DNA of 64,000 bases from Dysosmobacter acutus (GCF_018919205.1 NZ_JAHLQN010000001.1:3038001-3102000); one strand, 5' to 3'; counted from the first letter of the stretch, positions 41,185-50,652 are shown. Notes: generated by a model from the sequence alone, not told the origin. Translations and numbers: made by a program.

Positions 41185-43124
41185 AAGCCGGTATAGTTAG
41201 GGGAATCGCCTCTATCCTGAGCGTCTCCCTGCTGCTTTTGGCCCTGGCGGGCTGCAGCCGGCAGGCGCCGGAGGGAAAAACCGTGATAAAAGTCCTTTAT
41301 TCCAATAGCTTTCAGCAGCTGAAAACCCTGGTGGAGTCCACCTATGACGATATTGCCCTGCAAGTGGAGATTACACCCTATTCCAGCGAGCAGCTCCGGC
41401 GCCTCAACAGAGGCGTGGGGCCGGACCTGGTGATCATGCCGCAGCCTGATTCCAATCTGGTGCAGAAGTATCTGCTGGATATCAGCGATACAAAGGCCAG
41501 CGCGGCCTATGACGGCACGATTATGTCCTCCGCAAAGATAGATGGAAAAACGTATATGATCCCGCTGCCCGGTGTGTACAGCGGATATGTGGTCAATGAG
41601 ACGCTGTTCAGGCAGGCCGGTCTGGCCTTGCCCAGCGATAACACGGAGCTGGTTGCCTCGCTTTCCAAATTAAAGGAAAAAGGGCTTGGCGTGGGGGAAG
41701 ACGGCGTCAGTTTCTCCATCATGAGCGATTACAACACATCGGTGGGCCTGTTCTATGTGGGAAGCATGGTGCCTGATTTTCTTGGGACGGTCGAGGGGGT
41801 AAAGTGGCTGGCGGATTTAAAAAGCAAGCAGGCCTCCTTTACCGGCACCTGGGAGCAAAGCTTTACCCTGTCAGACGCCCTTGTGGACGCGGGTGTGATG
41901 GACCCAGCCGCAATCGCCCGCCAACGCAATTCTGTCCTCTGCCCGCAGCGCTTGAGCACCGGGACCCTTGCGGCCGCCTTTGGTGATTCCACCCTATACT
42001 GCGCAAGCATTGCCGGCAACCGGGAAGCCGCTGAGGCCGGCACCGCGGCGCCCTATTCCTACCGCATGCTCCCGCTTCTCAGCGACAAGGGAAATGCGTC
42101 ATGGTTTCTCTTTTCTCCGTCCGCCCTTATGGGCGTAAATAAGACCATAAGCGAAGAAAAGCAGGACGCTTGCAAACGCATTCTGGATTTGCTTTCGACG
42201 CAGGATGGCCAGGACGCTCTGATTGCGGATCTGGGAGCGGGCAAGTCCTGCCTCACCGGTTATCAGCAGCAGGGGGAGCTGATTCCAAACGGTGTGGAGG
42301 AGCATGTGGAGTCGGGTTATATTTACAATGTTTTATTTCCAAGCAAAACCGTGGAATACCTGGGCGGCTATGCAAGAAACGTCATGGCCGGCAGCTGTAC
42401 GGCGGAGGAGGCCTTGCAGGCAATTGATCAATTCTATCTTGCGGGCACAGACGAGTCCGAGTATGATTTTACGGTTATCGGAATGATGAGCCGTGATCTG
42501 CTGCTTGAAAGTTTCAATGTTCGCCGTAAAGAAACTGAACTTGGCAATTTTATAGCGGACTGCGTTGCCGACGTCTCCGGCGCCCCCATTGCAGTGGTCA
42601 ATGGCGGAGGAATCCGGGCCAGCTTCTATCAGGGCGTGGTCTATGGCGGAGATCTCGCGGTGGTATGCCCCTTTGATAACCAGATCATTGTGCTGGAAAT
42701 GAGGGGGCAAACCCTGTGGGATATGATAGAAAACGGCGTATCCACCTGCACCGAGGAGTTTCCCGGAGGACGGTTTTTGCAGGTGTCAGGGCTTCGCTAT
42801 ACCTTTGACAGCCGCAAACCGGCCGGCAGCCGGCTTACAGCTGTCACAACGCCGGATGGGGTGGCCCTGGATCGAAACGCAGTCTACCGGGTCGCGGTGA
42901 CAGACTATATGGCAGGCGCCAAAACCTATGCCGAAGGGAACGGGGACGGATACACGATGCTCAATTATTATGACGACGGCACCCCGAAGGGCGCTGTGAC
43001 GCTTGTAAAGGAAACCGGGCTGAATTACCGGGACGCCCTGTCACAGTATTTTGAACAGCATCGGGATACCGCCGTGGATGCAGCCCTGGAAGGCAGAATC
43101 AGCGATTTGGCACAGGAAAACTAA
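41181..43124 (+). CDS. Lipoprotein: solute-binding domain fused to 5'-nucleotidase C-terminal domain
   Basis: A 647-residue lipoprotein with a lipobox (LLALAGC, Cys25). Residues about 35-410 look like a family 1 extracellular solute-binding protein: VIKVLYSNSFQQLKTLVEST, GPDLVIMPQPDS, DGKTYMIPLPGVYSGYVVNE, KRILDLLSTQDGQDAL. Residues about 440-640 match the 5'-nucleotidase C-terminal domain: ETELGNFIADCVADVSGAPI, VVNGGGIRASFYQG, PFDNQIIVLEMRGQTLWDMI. The metallophosphatase domain that normally precedes this module is absent, so catalysis is not expected; it probably binds nucleotide-like or other ligands. It sits between two signalling genes, so it may be a sensory binding protein. Confidence 0.8.
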   Translation: MKAGIVRGIASILSVSLLLLALAGCSRQAPEGKTVIKVLYSNSFQQLKTLVESTYDDIALQVEITPYSSEQLRRLNRGVGPDLVIMPQPDSNLVQKYLLDISDTKASAAYDGTIMSSAKIDGKTYMIPLPGVYSGYVVNETLFRQAGLALPSDNTELVASLSKLKEKGLGVGEDGVSFSIMSDYNTSVGLFYVGSMVPDFLGTVEGVKWLADLKSKQASFTGTWEQSFTLSDALVDAGVMDPAAIARQRNSVLCPQRLSTGTLAAAFGDSTLYCASIAGNREAAEAGTAAPYSYRMLPLLSDKGNASWFLFSPSALMGVNKTISEEKQDACKRILDLLSTQDGQDALIADLGAGKSCLTGYQQQGELIPNGVEEHVESGYIYNVLFPSKTVEYLGGYARNVMAGSCTAEEALQAIDQFYLAGTDESEYDFTVIGMMSRDLLLESFNVRRKETELGNFIADCVADVSGAPIAVVNGGGIRASFYQGVVYGGDLAVVCPFDNQIIVLEMRGQTLWDMIENGVSTCTEEFPGGRFLQVSGLRYTFDSRKPAGSRLTAVTTPDGVALDRNAVYRVAVTDYMAGAKTYAEGNGDGYTMLNYYDDGTPKGAVTLVKETGLNYRDALSQYFEQHRDTAVDAALEGRISDLAQEN

Positions 43125-43154
43125 TCAAACCTTGACCGCGAAAGGATGGGGGCC

Positions 43155-45749
43155 TTGAAGACTCTTACTGAAAAGAATCAAAAGCGCGGCATGCTGGTTT
43201 TTATTGCCGCGCTGCTTCTGATCGTCGCCATCCTTTGCGTGTTTGCGACGGCGATTTACAGGGGCGTATCAGACCGCACGGTGACAAATATCAGCGGGGT
43301 TTATCTGCAGGAAATGACCACGCAGATCAGCAGCCATTTCCAAACCAATCTGGGCAGCCAGTTTTCCCAGATTCGCACCATCACGGGCGCGATTGCAAAG
43401 GATGACCTGGCGGATGAAGCAAGCCTGAGAGAATTCTTGGCACAGGCGCGCACAGACAATGATTTTGCCCATATCGCCTTTATCAGCGACAAGGGAATTG
43501 CCTATTCACCGGAGGGGGCTGTGCCCGCGATGTCAAAAATCTCCGATCTTGACAAATTGCTGCTGGGCTCCGGAGAACTGATCTCTGTCAATGAATCCAT
43601 TTGGGAAAGCGGTACGATCCTGCTTGGGACCTCCCTGACTCCCGTGCAGTTCCAGGACAGTCAATTGGTCGCCGTAATCGTTGGGATCCACGCTTCCGAT
43701 ATCGGATTAAAACTTGGTCTGGACAGCAGGAAAGAGACAAACTCCTATACCAATATCGTGACCTCAGATGGAGACTTTGTGATCAAGAGCGCCTTTTCAG
43801 AAGAGGTTTTGCAAGGGACCAATTTGTTCACCATATATGAGCAGCAGGCAAGCTTTGACAGGGGCTATGATTTGCAGTCCTTCCGCGCTGCAATCGACGC
43901 CGGGGAAAGCGGCATGACGCTGTTGAACATCGGAACCCATCATGTATACCTGTATTATATGCCGATCCCCGGAACGGATTGGTACATGGTGACCAGCATG
44001 GCGTATGAGACAGTGAACAGCCAAATTGTCTATTTGAGTCAATTCATGGCGGCTGTAGGCGTGGGAATCTTCTGCATCGTGCTTGTCACAGTACTGGTCT
44101 TCTTTTTCGCGCTGCGGAACAGCGAAAAGCGCAGCCATGCGCTGCTGATGATGGAAAAGGAGCGGGCGGAGACGGCAAGCCGGGCGAAAAGCGACTTTTT
44201 GTCCCAAATGTCCCATGAGATCCGGACTCCGCTCAACGGCATTCTTGGGATGGTGGAGATCGGGAAAAACCATATCGACGAACCCGGCCGGATGCGCAAC
44301 TGCCTGGACAAGATCACTCTTTCGTCAAAACACCTTCTCTCACTGATCAACGATATCCTTGACATGTCCAAAATTGAAAGCGGCAAGGTTGAGCTGCATT
44401 CCGAGCGGTTTGACCTGGGCCAGCTTCTGAAGATGCTGACCACTGTGTTCTACGTACAGTCGGTCAAAAAACAAATTGATTTTAAAATTTTCCTTCGCGG
44501 CGAGATTGCAGAGCACCTGGTCGGCGACTCGCTTCGGCTGAATCAGATCCTGACCAATCTGATCTCAAATGCCTTGAAATTTACGCCGGAACACGGGCGG
44601 GTCAATTTGTGCGTGGAAGAGCTGCGGCGGGATGGGGACAGGATATGGCTCCGCTTTGAGGTCAAGGATACCGGCCGCGGAATCGCCCCGGAGAATATGG
44701 ACCGCATCTTTGAGGCCTTCATCCAGGAAAACAGCGGGATTGTCCGTCAATACGGCGGCACCGGCCTTGGACTCCCCATCACCAAAAGCTTCGCGGAGCT
44801 GATGGGCGGATCGATTGTCGTCACAAGCGAAGTGGGTGTGGGCAGCGTCTTCACCGTCGATTTGCCTTTTGCGCCCGATGGCGCGGGGGAACGCGCGGAG
44901 CGCTGCGGAAGCGGCCAGCGTGTTTTGGTTGTAAATCAGGCCGCGGAACCGAAAGCACATCTTGCCGAAGTGCTGGAGAAAGAAAACTTCCGGGTGGATT
45001 GTGCATCTGAGGAGGAGGCCGCCCTGCTGGCGGTCCAGACGGCCGCGCGAAGCGGCTCCCCTTACGAACTGTGTTTTGTAACGTGGGATGTCTTTCGGGA
45101 GATGCGGCAGTTTACCGCCAATATCCGGCAAAATACAGGCAGCGGCGGCCTGAAGATCATTCTGGCGGGACAGGATCAGGAGGAGCTGGACGACGCCGCA
45201 GAAGGCTGCGGCGCAGACGCCACTTTGTGTCTGCCCGTATTTCACTCCGGCATTGCGGAGGTTATGGCGAAACTGGCGGGGCAGGACCATAACCGGCCGC
45301 AGGCGGAGCAGTCCGACATACTGGCCGGCGCACAGGTTTTGGTGGCGGAAGACAACGAGATCAATCTGGAAATCACCGATGCCCTGCTGCAAGACGCCGG
45401 AGCCATTGTCACCAAGGCCCGGAATGGCCAGGAGGCCGTCGCACGGTTTTCCGAAGCGCCGGAGGGCTTCTACCATCTGATTCTGATGGATATCCAGATG
45501 CCGGTAATGGATGGCTACAGCGCGACACAGGCCATCCGCGCCCTTCCCCGTTCCGATGCCAAAAGCACCATCATTATTGCCATGACGGCAAACTCTTTCC
45601 ATGAGGATGTGCAGAAATGCCTGGACAGCGGCATGAATGCGCACATAGCAAAGCCCTTTGTGATGAATGACATTACCGGTACTTACGCAGCGGTTTTGAA
45701 AAGGCCGGCAGAACCCAGGCAAAGTCCTTGCCCATGTGACGGGCATTAA
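43155..45749 (+). CDS. Hybrid sensor histidine kinase with dCache sensor
   Basis: About 864 residues; TTG 43155 (MKTLTEKNQKRGM) is preferred, eight bases after AAAGGA, over the ATG at 43146 that touches that site. Two membrane segments (about 13-37 and 297-320) flank a dCache-type outer domain. The kinase core has His354 in QMSHEIRTPLNG and ATP-binding boxes NLISNALKF, DTGRGI and GGTGLGLPI. Two receiver-like domains follow: the first (about 575-695) lacks the phosphorylatable Asp; the second is intact with Asp779 in LILMDIQMPVMDG. Confidence 0.92.
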   Translation: MKTLTEKNQKRGMLVFIAALLLIVAILCVFATAIYRGVSDRTVTNISGVYLQEMTTQISSHFQTNLGSQFSQIRTITGAIAKDDLADEASLREFLAQARTDNDFAHIAFISDKGIAYSPEGAVPAMSKISDLDKLLLGSGELISVNESIWESGTILLGTSLTPVQFQDSQLVAVIVGIHASDIGLKLGLDSRKETNSYTNIVTSDGDFVIKSAFSEEVLQGTNLFTIYEQQASFDRGYDLQSFRAAIDAGESGMTLLNIGTHHVYLYYMPIPGTDWYMVTSMAYETVNSQIVYLSQFMAAVGVGIFCIVLVTVLVFFFALRNSEKRSHALLMMEKERAETASRAKSDFLSQMSHEIRTPLNGILGMVEIGKNHIDEPGRMRNCLDKITLSSKHLLSLINDILDMSKIESGKVELHSERFDLGQLLKMLTTVFYVQSVKKQIDFKIFLRGEIAEHLVGDSLRLNQILTNLISNALKFTPEHGRVNLCVEELRRDGDRIWLRFEVKDTGRGIAPENMDRIFEAFIQENSGIVRQYGGTGLGLPITKSFAELMGGSIVVTSEVGVGSVFTVDLPFAPDGAGERAERCGSGQRVLVVNQAAEPKAHLAEVLEKENFRVDCASEEEAALLAVQTAARSGSPYELCFVTWDVFREMRQFTANIRQNTGSGGLKIILAGQDQEELDDAAEGCGADATLCLPVFHSGIAEVMAKLAGQDHNRPQAEQSDILAGAQVLVAEDNEINLEITDALLQDAGAIVTKARNGQEAVARFSEAPEGFYHLILMDIQMPVMDGYSATQAIRALPRSDAKSTIIIAMTANSFHEDVQKCLDSGMNAHIAKPFVMNDITGTYAAVLKRPAEPRQSPCPCDGH

Positions 45750-45787
45750 CAACAGAATGTGCGGCGGAGAAAGGCGGAGATCCATTG

Positions 45788-47242
45788 ATGCTGATGTATG
45801 AAAGGGTGTTCCAGATTCTGAAAAACAAAATTGAGAGCGGACTGCTGCCAGAGGGAACAAGCCTTCCCTCCCGCGCCGATTTGTGCCTAAAGTTTCGCAC
45901 TTCAGAAAAAACGGTCCGCCGGGTGTTGTCCATGCTGGAGAAGGAGGGGCTCATTGAAACATCTCAGCGGAAACGCCCCGTGGTGAGAGCCAGCCGAACC
46001 GCCGGCCACAGGACGACCATGCTTGCTCTTGAAAAAATAGACAGGGATGTCACAAACGATGTCTTGAAAACAGGTGTTCTTCTGTGCTATCCGGTGATCA
46101 AAAAGGGAATCTCGGCTTGTAAGCAGGAGGACCTGAAAATCCCGCGCAGGATTCTGGACAATATGGAAATCGCCAGCGCACCGCAGTTTTGGAAATTATC
46201 CAAGCGGTTCTTCCGTTTTTTTGTCGCCCGAAACGAGAATTCTTTAATTTTACAGGCCGTTGACAGCCTGGGGCTTACCGACCTGGGGCCGCTGCACGAC
46301 GACATTGCACTCAGAAGCAGGTACTGCATGCAGGTGCGGGAGTTTATGCGGGTCCTTGAGGCGGGCGGCGCACCGGAAAGCGTTCATTTTGACGATATGT
46401 CCGGCTTGTACGGAATGGAGGACGGCACAGCCCCGACTTTCAATCTTGCGCCCGACTCCGCTGTCCTCCTTGGCAGAAAGCGGCTTGAAAAGCTGATGGA
46501 AGCCTCTGAGGTAAGATATTCCGCCGTATATATGGATATTGTCGGACTGATTGCCGCCGGCCGCTATCGGCGGGGAGATCGGCTTCCAAATCACAAAGAG
46601 CTCCAAAAAATCTATGGCGTCAGCGCGGATACCACCGCCAAAGCAATACAGACCTTGAAGGAATGGGGCGTCGTAAAGGCGGTTCGCGGCGACGGCATCT
46701 ATGTTGAAATGGACCAAAACGATATCCAGAAGGTGCAGGTTCCGCCCCGTTTGATCGCTTACCATGTCCGGCGGTATCTGGACACGCTGGAATTGTTGAC
46801 GCTGACCGTGGAGGGCGCCGCCGTTTGCGCTGCCGCAAACATCACCCTGCCGGAGGTCCGGGCGGTAAGCGCCGAAATCAGCCGCCTGTGGAATGAGGAG
46901 TATCTGTACGGTCGCACGCCGGCCATCCTCCTGGATTTTATCACCAAGCATCTTGGGATCAAAGCCTTGGGCACCATCTACGCTCTGCTGCAAAAAAACC
47001 TCCGAATCGGCCGCAGCATCCCGGGGCTGCTGACCACGGAAAAGACGCCGGTGAACTGCAAAATCCATGAGCAGTGCGCGGAGGCGGTTGAGGCTCTTTC
47101 CGCCGGCACTCATGAGCTCTTCTCCCGGAAAACCGCGCAGGCGTTTGAGAGCATCTACCGGCTGACGATTGAGGAGTGCAGGCGGCTCGGCTATTATGAG
47201 GTCGCAATGCAGGTCTACGATGGAAGCGCGCTGTGGAAATAA
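45788..47242 (+). CDS. Regulator with two GntR-type winged-helix domains
   Basis: A 484-residue protein; ATG 45788 (MLMYERVFQILKNKIESG) has GGAGA seven bases upstream. The first GntR winged helix spans about 3-68 (LPEGTSLPSRADLCLKFRTS, then EKTVRRVLSMLEKEGLIE). A second complete one lies at about 243-308 (RYRRGDRLPNHKELQKIYGV, then ADTTAKAIQTLKEWGVVK). The C-terminal 170 residues are helical, with weak similarity to FCD-like ligand-binding domains. Two GntR DNA-binding domains in one chain is unusual. It lies between the two kinase genes and may be an output of the system. Confidence 0.85.
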   Translation: MLMYERVFQILKNKIESGLLPEGTSLPSRADLCLKFRTSEKTVRRVLSMLEKEGLIETSQRKRPVVRASRTAGHRTTMLALEKIDRDVTNDVLKTGVLLCYPVIKKGISACKQEDLKIPRRILDNMEIASAPQFWKLSKRFFRFFVARNENSLILQAVDSLGLTDLGPLHDDIALRSRYCMQVREFMRVLEAGGAPESVHFDDMSGLYGMEDGTAPTFNLAPDSAVLLGRKRLEKLMEASEVRYSAVYMDIVGLIAAGRYRRGDRLPNHKELQKIYGVSADTTAKAIQTLKEWGVVKAVRGDGIYVEMDQNDIQKVQVPPRLIAYHVRRYLDTLELLTLTVEGAAVCAAANITLPEVRAVSAEISRLWNEEYLYGRTPAILLDFITKHLGIKALGTIYALLQKNLRIGRSIPGLLTTEKTPVNCKIHEQCAEAVEALSAGTHELFSRKTAQAFESIYRLTIEECRRLGYYEVAMQVYDGSALWK

Positions 47243-47284
47243 AATTGAAACGGAACAGCCCTTCCGGGAAAGGAGTCGAACCGC

Positions 47285-49381
47285 TTGAAACCGATCAACA
47301 AAAAGCAGCTGCATACCATTTTGCTGCTGTTGCTTTATGTGACAGCCGTCACAATCAGCATTTTCTATGCTGTCTCCTATTTTATGAGCAATTCCACCGA
47401 ACGCGGCCTGCTTGCTTTTGAGCGTTTTTCAGAGCAGATCACATATCGGGTCTCCGACCACCTGAGCAAATACACCGAACAGATGATTTTGCTGAAAAGC
47501 GAGCTCATTGACCGCCAGGTTACGGAGTTGGATGAGATTCATCACACTTTTCAGCGCTATATTGACAACTCCGCCCTGAAAGGAATCGGCTTCGTGCTTG
47601 ACGACGGCACCGCCCGCTCTTATACCGGTGAAATGGAGGTGTTTGACCACCCCATCGATGTTCTGGACGTACACAATTATCCCTATACGGTTACGCTGTC
47701 TCAAAATGCCGTGAACGGCGAGGATGAACTGCTGTTCCGCATCTTGTGGGATCGGCAGGGGGATTCCTCCGCCGTCGCCATTTACGGCTATTTGCCGATG
47801 AGCACGATTTCGGATCTTCTTAAAGATACGACATACGGAAACGCGGGCGCTTTTGTCTCCATTGTCGACCACGAGGGCAACCATCTGTGGAACAGCTCCA
47901 ACACGCTTGAGAATAAAGAGGGGCACAACGTCATTCAGGACCTGGAGGTTTACGATCTGACTGGCGGCGCCACGGCTCAGGAAGTCGCCACGCGGCTGAA
48001 TCTTCAGCTTTCCGGCCTGGTAACCTACACGGCGTATGGGGATGAGCGGGTGATGTTTTACGAGCCGATGGGCTATAATTACTGGACTTTACTGACCATT
48101 ACCCCCCGCGCTTCTGTGCTGAATACGGAAAATGAGGTTAAGATGATCCTTGTTTTGACCGCGGGGATCCTTGCCATTGTGGTCGCTGCCGTGTGGTTCA
48201 TTTATAAGAACCGGAAAATGCAGCTGGCGCTGGCCGTTGCGCAGCGGGAAAGTATTTTCAAAGGTCAGTTCCTTTCGAATGTCTCCCATGAGATCCGCAC
48301 ACCGCTCAACGGCATCTCCGGAACCCTCCATCTTCTGAAAAACGGCGGGGCGGACCCATCCAAACAAAGGGAATATCTGCTCCGAATGGAGGACTCGGTG
48401 CAGCAGCTTACGGAAATCGTAAATGATGTGCTGGACATGGCGAAAATTGAAAACGGCAGTGTGGATGTGCGGCCGGAGCGCTTTGACCTGCGCAAGCTGA
48501 GCGAGAAAACATCACACATATTTGACGCCGCCGTTCAGGAGAAAGGGATCTCGCTTCATGTGGACCTCTCCGGGCTGGAGAACCGTTTTTATGTGGGAGA
48601 TGCAAGAAAGATTCAGCAGATTCTGACCAATCTGCTCTCCAACGCGGTGAAGTTTACCAGTCAGGGCTCCGTTACCCTTTCGCTGTCAGAGGACCGCAGC
48701 GGCGAAATCCGCATTCTTGTCTCCGACACCGGCTGCGGCATGACCAAAGAATTCCAGGAAATCCTGTTCCAGCCCTTTACGCAGGAGGATACGACCTATG
48801 GCCGGACCCAGACCGGAACCGGGCTGGGTATGGCGATTATTTCACAACTGGTCTGCCTTTTGCAGGGCACGATTTCAGTTCAATCGGAGCCGGACAAAGG
48901 GACAACTTTTACGGTAGTGCTTCCCCTGCGCCCAGATCCCGATCAGACCGTGCAGACGGCGAAGCCCGCGCCCCCGCAGGCTTCTCTTGCCGGGATTCAC
49001 ATTCTTATGGCAGAGGACAATGAAATCAACTCGATGATCGCGGAGGAACTGTTGACACAGGCTGGCGCGGACGTGAAAACGGTGGAAAACGGCCAGCTGG
49101 CGGTGGACTATTTCCTGGATCCCTCTTCCGAGCCTGTTGATTTGATTTTGATGGATATCCGGATGCCGGTAATGGACGGATTGGAAGCGACACGCCGTAT
49201 ACGCGCCTCCGGCCACCCACGCGCCAAAAGCATCCCGATCCTGGCGCTCACGGCAAACGGACTGGAGAGAGACAACAAAGAGATTTTAGACGCCGGGATG
49301 AACAGGCGGCTCTCCAAGCCTCTTTCCGTTCAGCTGCTGTATGAAACCATTCAAACCTATGCAAAGGGGAATGAAAGATGA
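47285..49381 (+). CDS. Second hybrid sensor histidine kinase
   Basis: A 698-residue protein from TTG 47285, nine bases after AAAGGAG. Membrane segments at about 11-33 and 283-305 enclose a Cache-like outer domain. His335 in NVSHEIRTPLNG, ATP-binding boxes NLLSNAVKF, DTGCGM and GTGLGMAII, then a single intact receiver domain with Asp624 in LILMDIRMPVMDG. It differs from the first kinase in its sensor and in having one receiver. Its stop overlaps the next start by ATGA. Confidence 0.92.
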   Translation: MKPINKKQLHTILLLLLYVTAVTISIFYAVSYFMSNSTERGLLAFERFSEQITYRVSDHLSKYTEQMILLKSELIDRQVTELDEIHHTFQRYIDNSALKGIGFVLDDGTARSYTGEMEVFDHPIDVLDVHNYPYTVTLSQNAVNGEDELLFRILWDRQGDSSAVAIYGYLPMSTISDLLKDTTYGNAGAFVSIVDHEGNHLWNSSNTLENKEGHNVIQDLEVYDLTGGATAQEVATRLNLQLSGLVTYTAYGDERVMFYEPMGYNYWTLLTITPRASVLNTENEVKMILVLTAGILAIVVAAVWFIYKNRKMQLALAVAQRESIFKGQFLSNVSHEIRTPLNGISGTLHLLKNGGADPSKQREYLLRMEDSVQQLTEIVNDVLDMAKIENGSVDVRPERFDLRKLSEKTSHIFDAAVQEKGISLHVDLSGLENRFYVGDARKIQQILTNLLSNAVKFTSQGSVTLSLSEDRSGEIRILVSDTGCGMTKEFQEILFQPFTQEDTTYGRTQTGTGLGMAIISQLVCLLQGTISVQSEPDKGTTFTVVLPLRPDPDQTVQTAKPAPPQASLAGIHILMAEDNEINSMIAEELLTQAGADVKTVENGQLAVDYFLDPSSEPVDLILMDIRMPVMDGLEATRRIRASGHPRAKSIPILALTANGLERDNKEILDAGMNRRLSKPLSVQLLYETIQTYAKGNER

Positions 49382-50280
49382 AAAGGGAAGTAAGCCGGAT
49401 ACTTTGCCTTGGTGCGGCGGTCTGCTTATTCCTGGGCCCCTGCACGGGCTTTGCCCGGTATTGCAGTATGGCGGCCAGGTCCAGCTGTATCAGTGCGCAG
49501 GGGCAAATTCAAAACAACCTTGAATCCACCCTGAATCTGCTCAAGGTGATATCCGGGGAGCCGTGGATGCTGCCAGGAGACATCCCATACCAGCAAAAGG
49601 CCGAACACCTGGACCATTATAATGAGATCTGGGGCTATCAGATGATCCGGGCAGTGGATACGAGCGGCGGGGTCTACCGCGCCGACCACGAAGAGGCGGT
49701 ATCCAATCTGAACAGCCGGGAATACATTCAGGCCCTGTGGGTCACCAATGAGCCGCAGATTACAGATGTTTTCCTGGCCGGCGCGGACGGCACCACGCTC
49801 AACTATACGGTTGCGGTCGCGGTTGATGGCGATGCGAAGAACAACGGCGCGGTATTCGCCGCGATTTACGACAGCAAGATGCGTGCCATTTTGGCATCCC
49901 AACCGATGCACACGATTTTGCTGGGGAAAAGCCAGCAGTGCATGTCAGGCAACGATGAAGACTCCCTGGGCGCCACCCTGGAGTCCAGACTGGAGGGCAA
50001 AAAGATCATAGGCGAAAGTCTGGAGTCCGCTTTGCTTCGGGTTAAAAGCGAGACCAGCGGAACCATATGGTTTCTTGACGGGCTTATACCGACCTGCTAT
50101 GCGTTCGAAACGGTGGGCCTGGAAAGCGGATGGGTGGTCCTCTCAACCGCGTCATACGCAGACGTGGTCGGTCAGTTGATCCCCGCAATCGCGGTTTCCG
50201 CGGTTGGCATCATTTTGTGCATTGCCGCCTTTATATTGCTGCGCAGGTCTGCCTGCCCAGCGGCTGCGAAGGCAAAATAG
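49378..50280 (+). CDS. Membrane-bound Cache-like sensor protein without output domain
   Basis: A 300-residue protein with an N-terminal hydrophobic segment (ILCLGAAVCLFLGPCTGFA) and a C-terminal one (LIPAIAVSAVGIILCIAAFI), enclosing about 240 outer residues that resemble the dCache sensor folds of the kinases here (QGQIQNNLESTLNLLKVISG; DVFLAGADGTTLNYTVAVAV; ESGWVVLSTASYADVVGQLI). No kinase, HAMP or cyclase domain follows. It could form mixed dimers with a kinase, present ligand, or be a truncated relic; it is the last gene of the operon. Confidence 0.7.
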   Translation: MKREVSRILCLGAAVCLFLGPCTGFARYCSMAARSSCISAQGQIQNNLESTLNLLKVISGEPWMLPGDIPYQQKAEHLDHYNEIWGYQMIRAVDTSGGVYRADHEEAVSNLNSREYIQALWVTNEPQITDVFLAGADGTTLNYTVAVAVDGDAKNNGAVFAAIYDSKMRAILASQPMHTILLGKSQQCMSGNDEDSLGATLESRLEGKKIIGESLESALLRVKSETSGTIWFLDGLIPTCYAFETVGLESGWVVLSTASYADVVGQLIPAIAVSAVGIILCIAAFILLRRSACPAAAKAK

Positions 50281-50290
50281 ACTTTATGGG

Positions 50291-50338
50291 CGCCCGCCCC
50301 GCATCAGGTTCCATGACCTCAGGCATTCGGCATCGCTC
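50291..50338 (+). pseudogene. Short relic of a tyrosine recombinase gene
   Basis: The frame encodes RPPRIRFHDLRHSASL, the box II signature of tyrosine integrases (HDLRH), without the rest of the protein before or after it. The bases up to 50,460 show nothing else recognisable. It looks like a remnant of an earlier integration near the end of the signalling operon, but a match this short could be chance. Confidence 0.35.
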
Positions 50339-50460
50339 AGCCCGCACCAGTTCACCGGAGCAGTCAACAGCGATTCTGTGCGGGCGGTCCCAGCTTATTT
50401 TGTAATGGGGCCGGACGGGCATTTCAAGGATCAAAGCCCGAGCCTTTCATACGTTGGATA

Positions 50461-50503
50461 AAGCAGGGATCTGCTTCAATGAAGCAGATCCCTGCTTATT
50501 TTT
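50461..50503 (+). terminator. Terminator of the phosphorelay operon
   Basis: AAGCAGGGATCTGCTTC and GAAGCAGATCCCTGCTT form a perfect 17-bp stem with a three-base loop, followed by ATTTTTG. It is the first strong intrinsic terminator after the last gene of the operon (180 bases upstream). Confidence 0.85.
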
Positions 50504-50652
50504 GCATGTCATGTACTTCATATCATCATATCATAAAAGCGGTTTTCCGGCCAAAATGCCACGCTGTGTCCCAATGTGTTATACATCCGGATCATTCCAC
50601 CCGCATTGCAGAAAAAGCCGCTTCCAACTGGTCTGCTTGCAGTGAAATTTGC

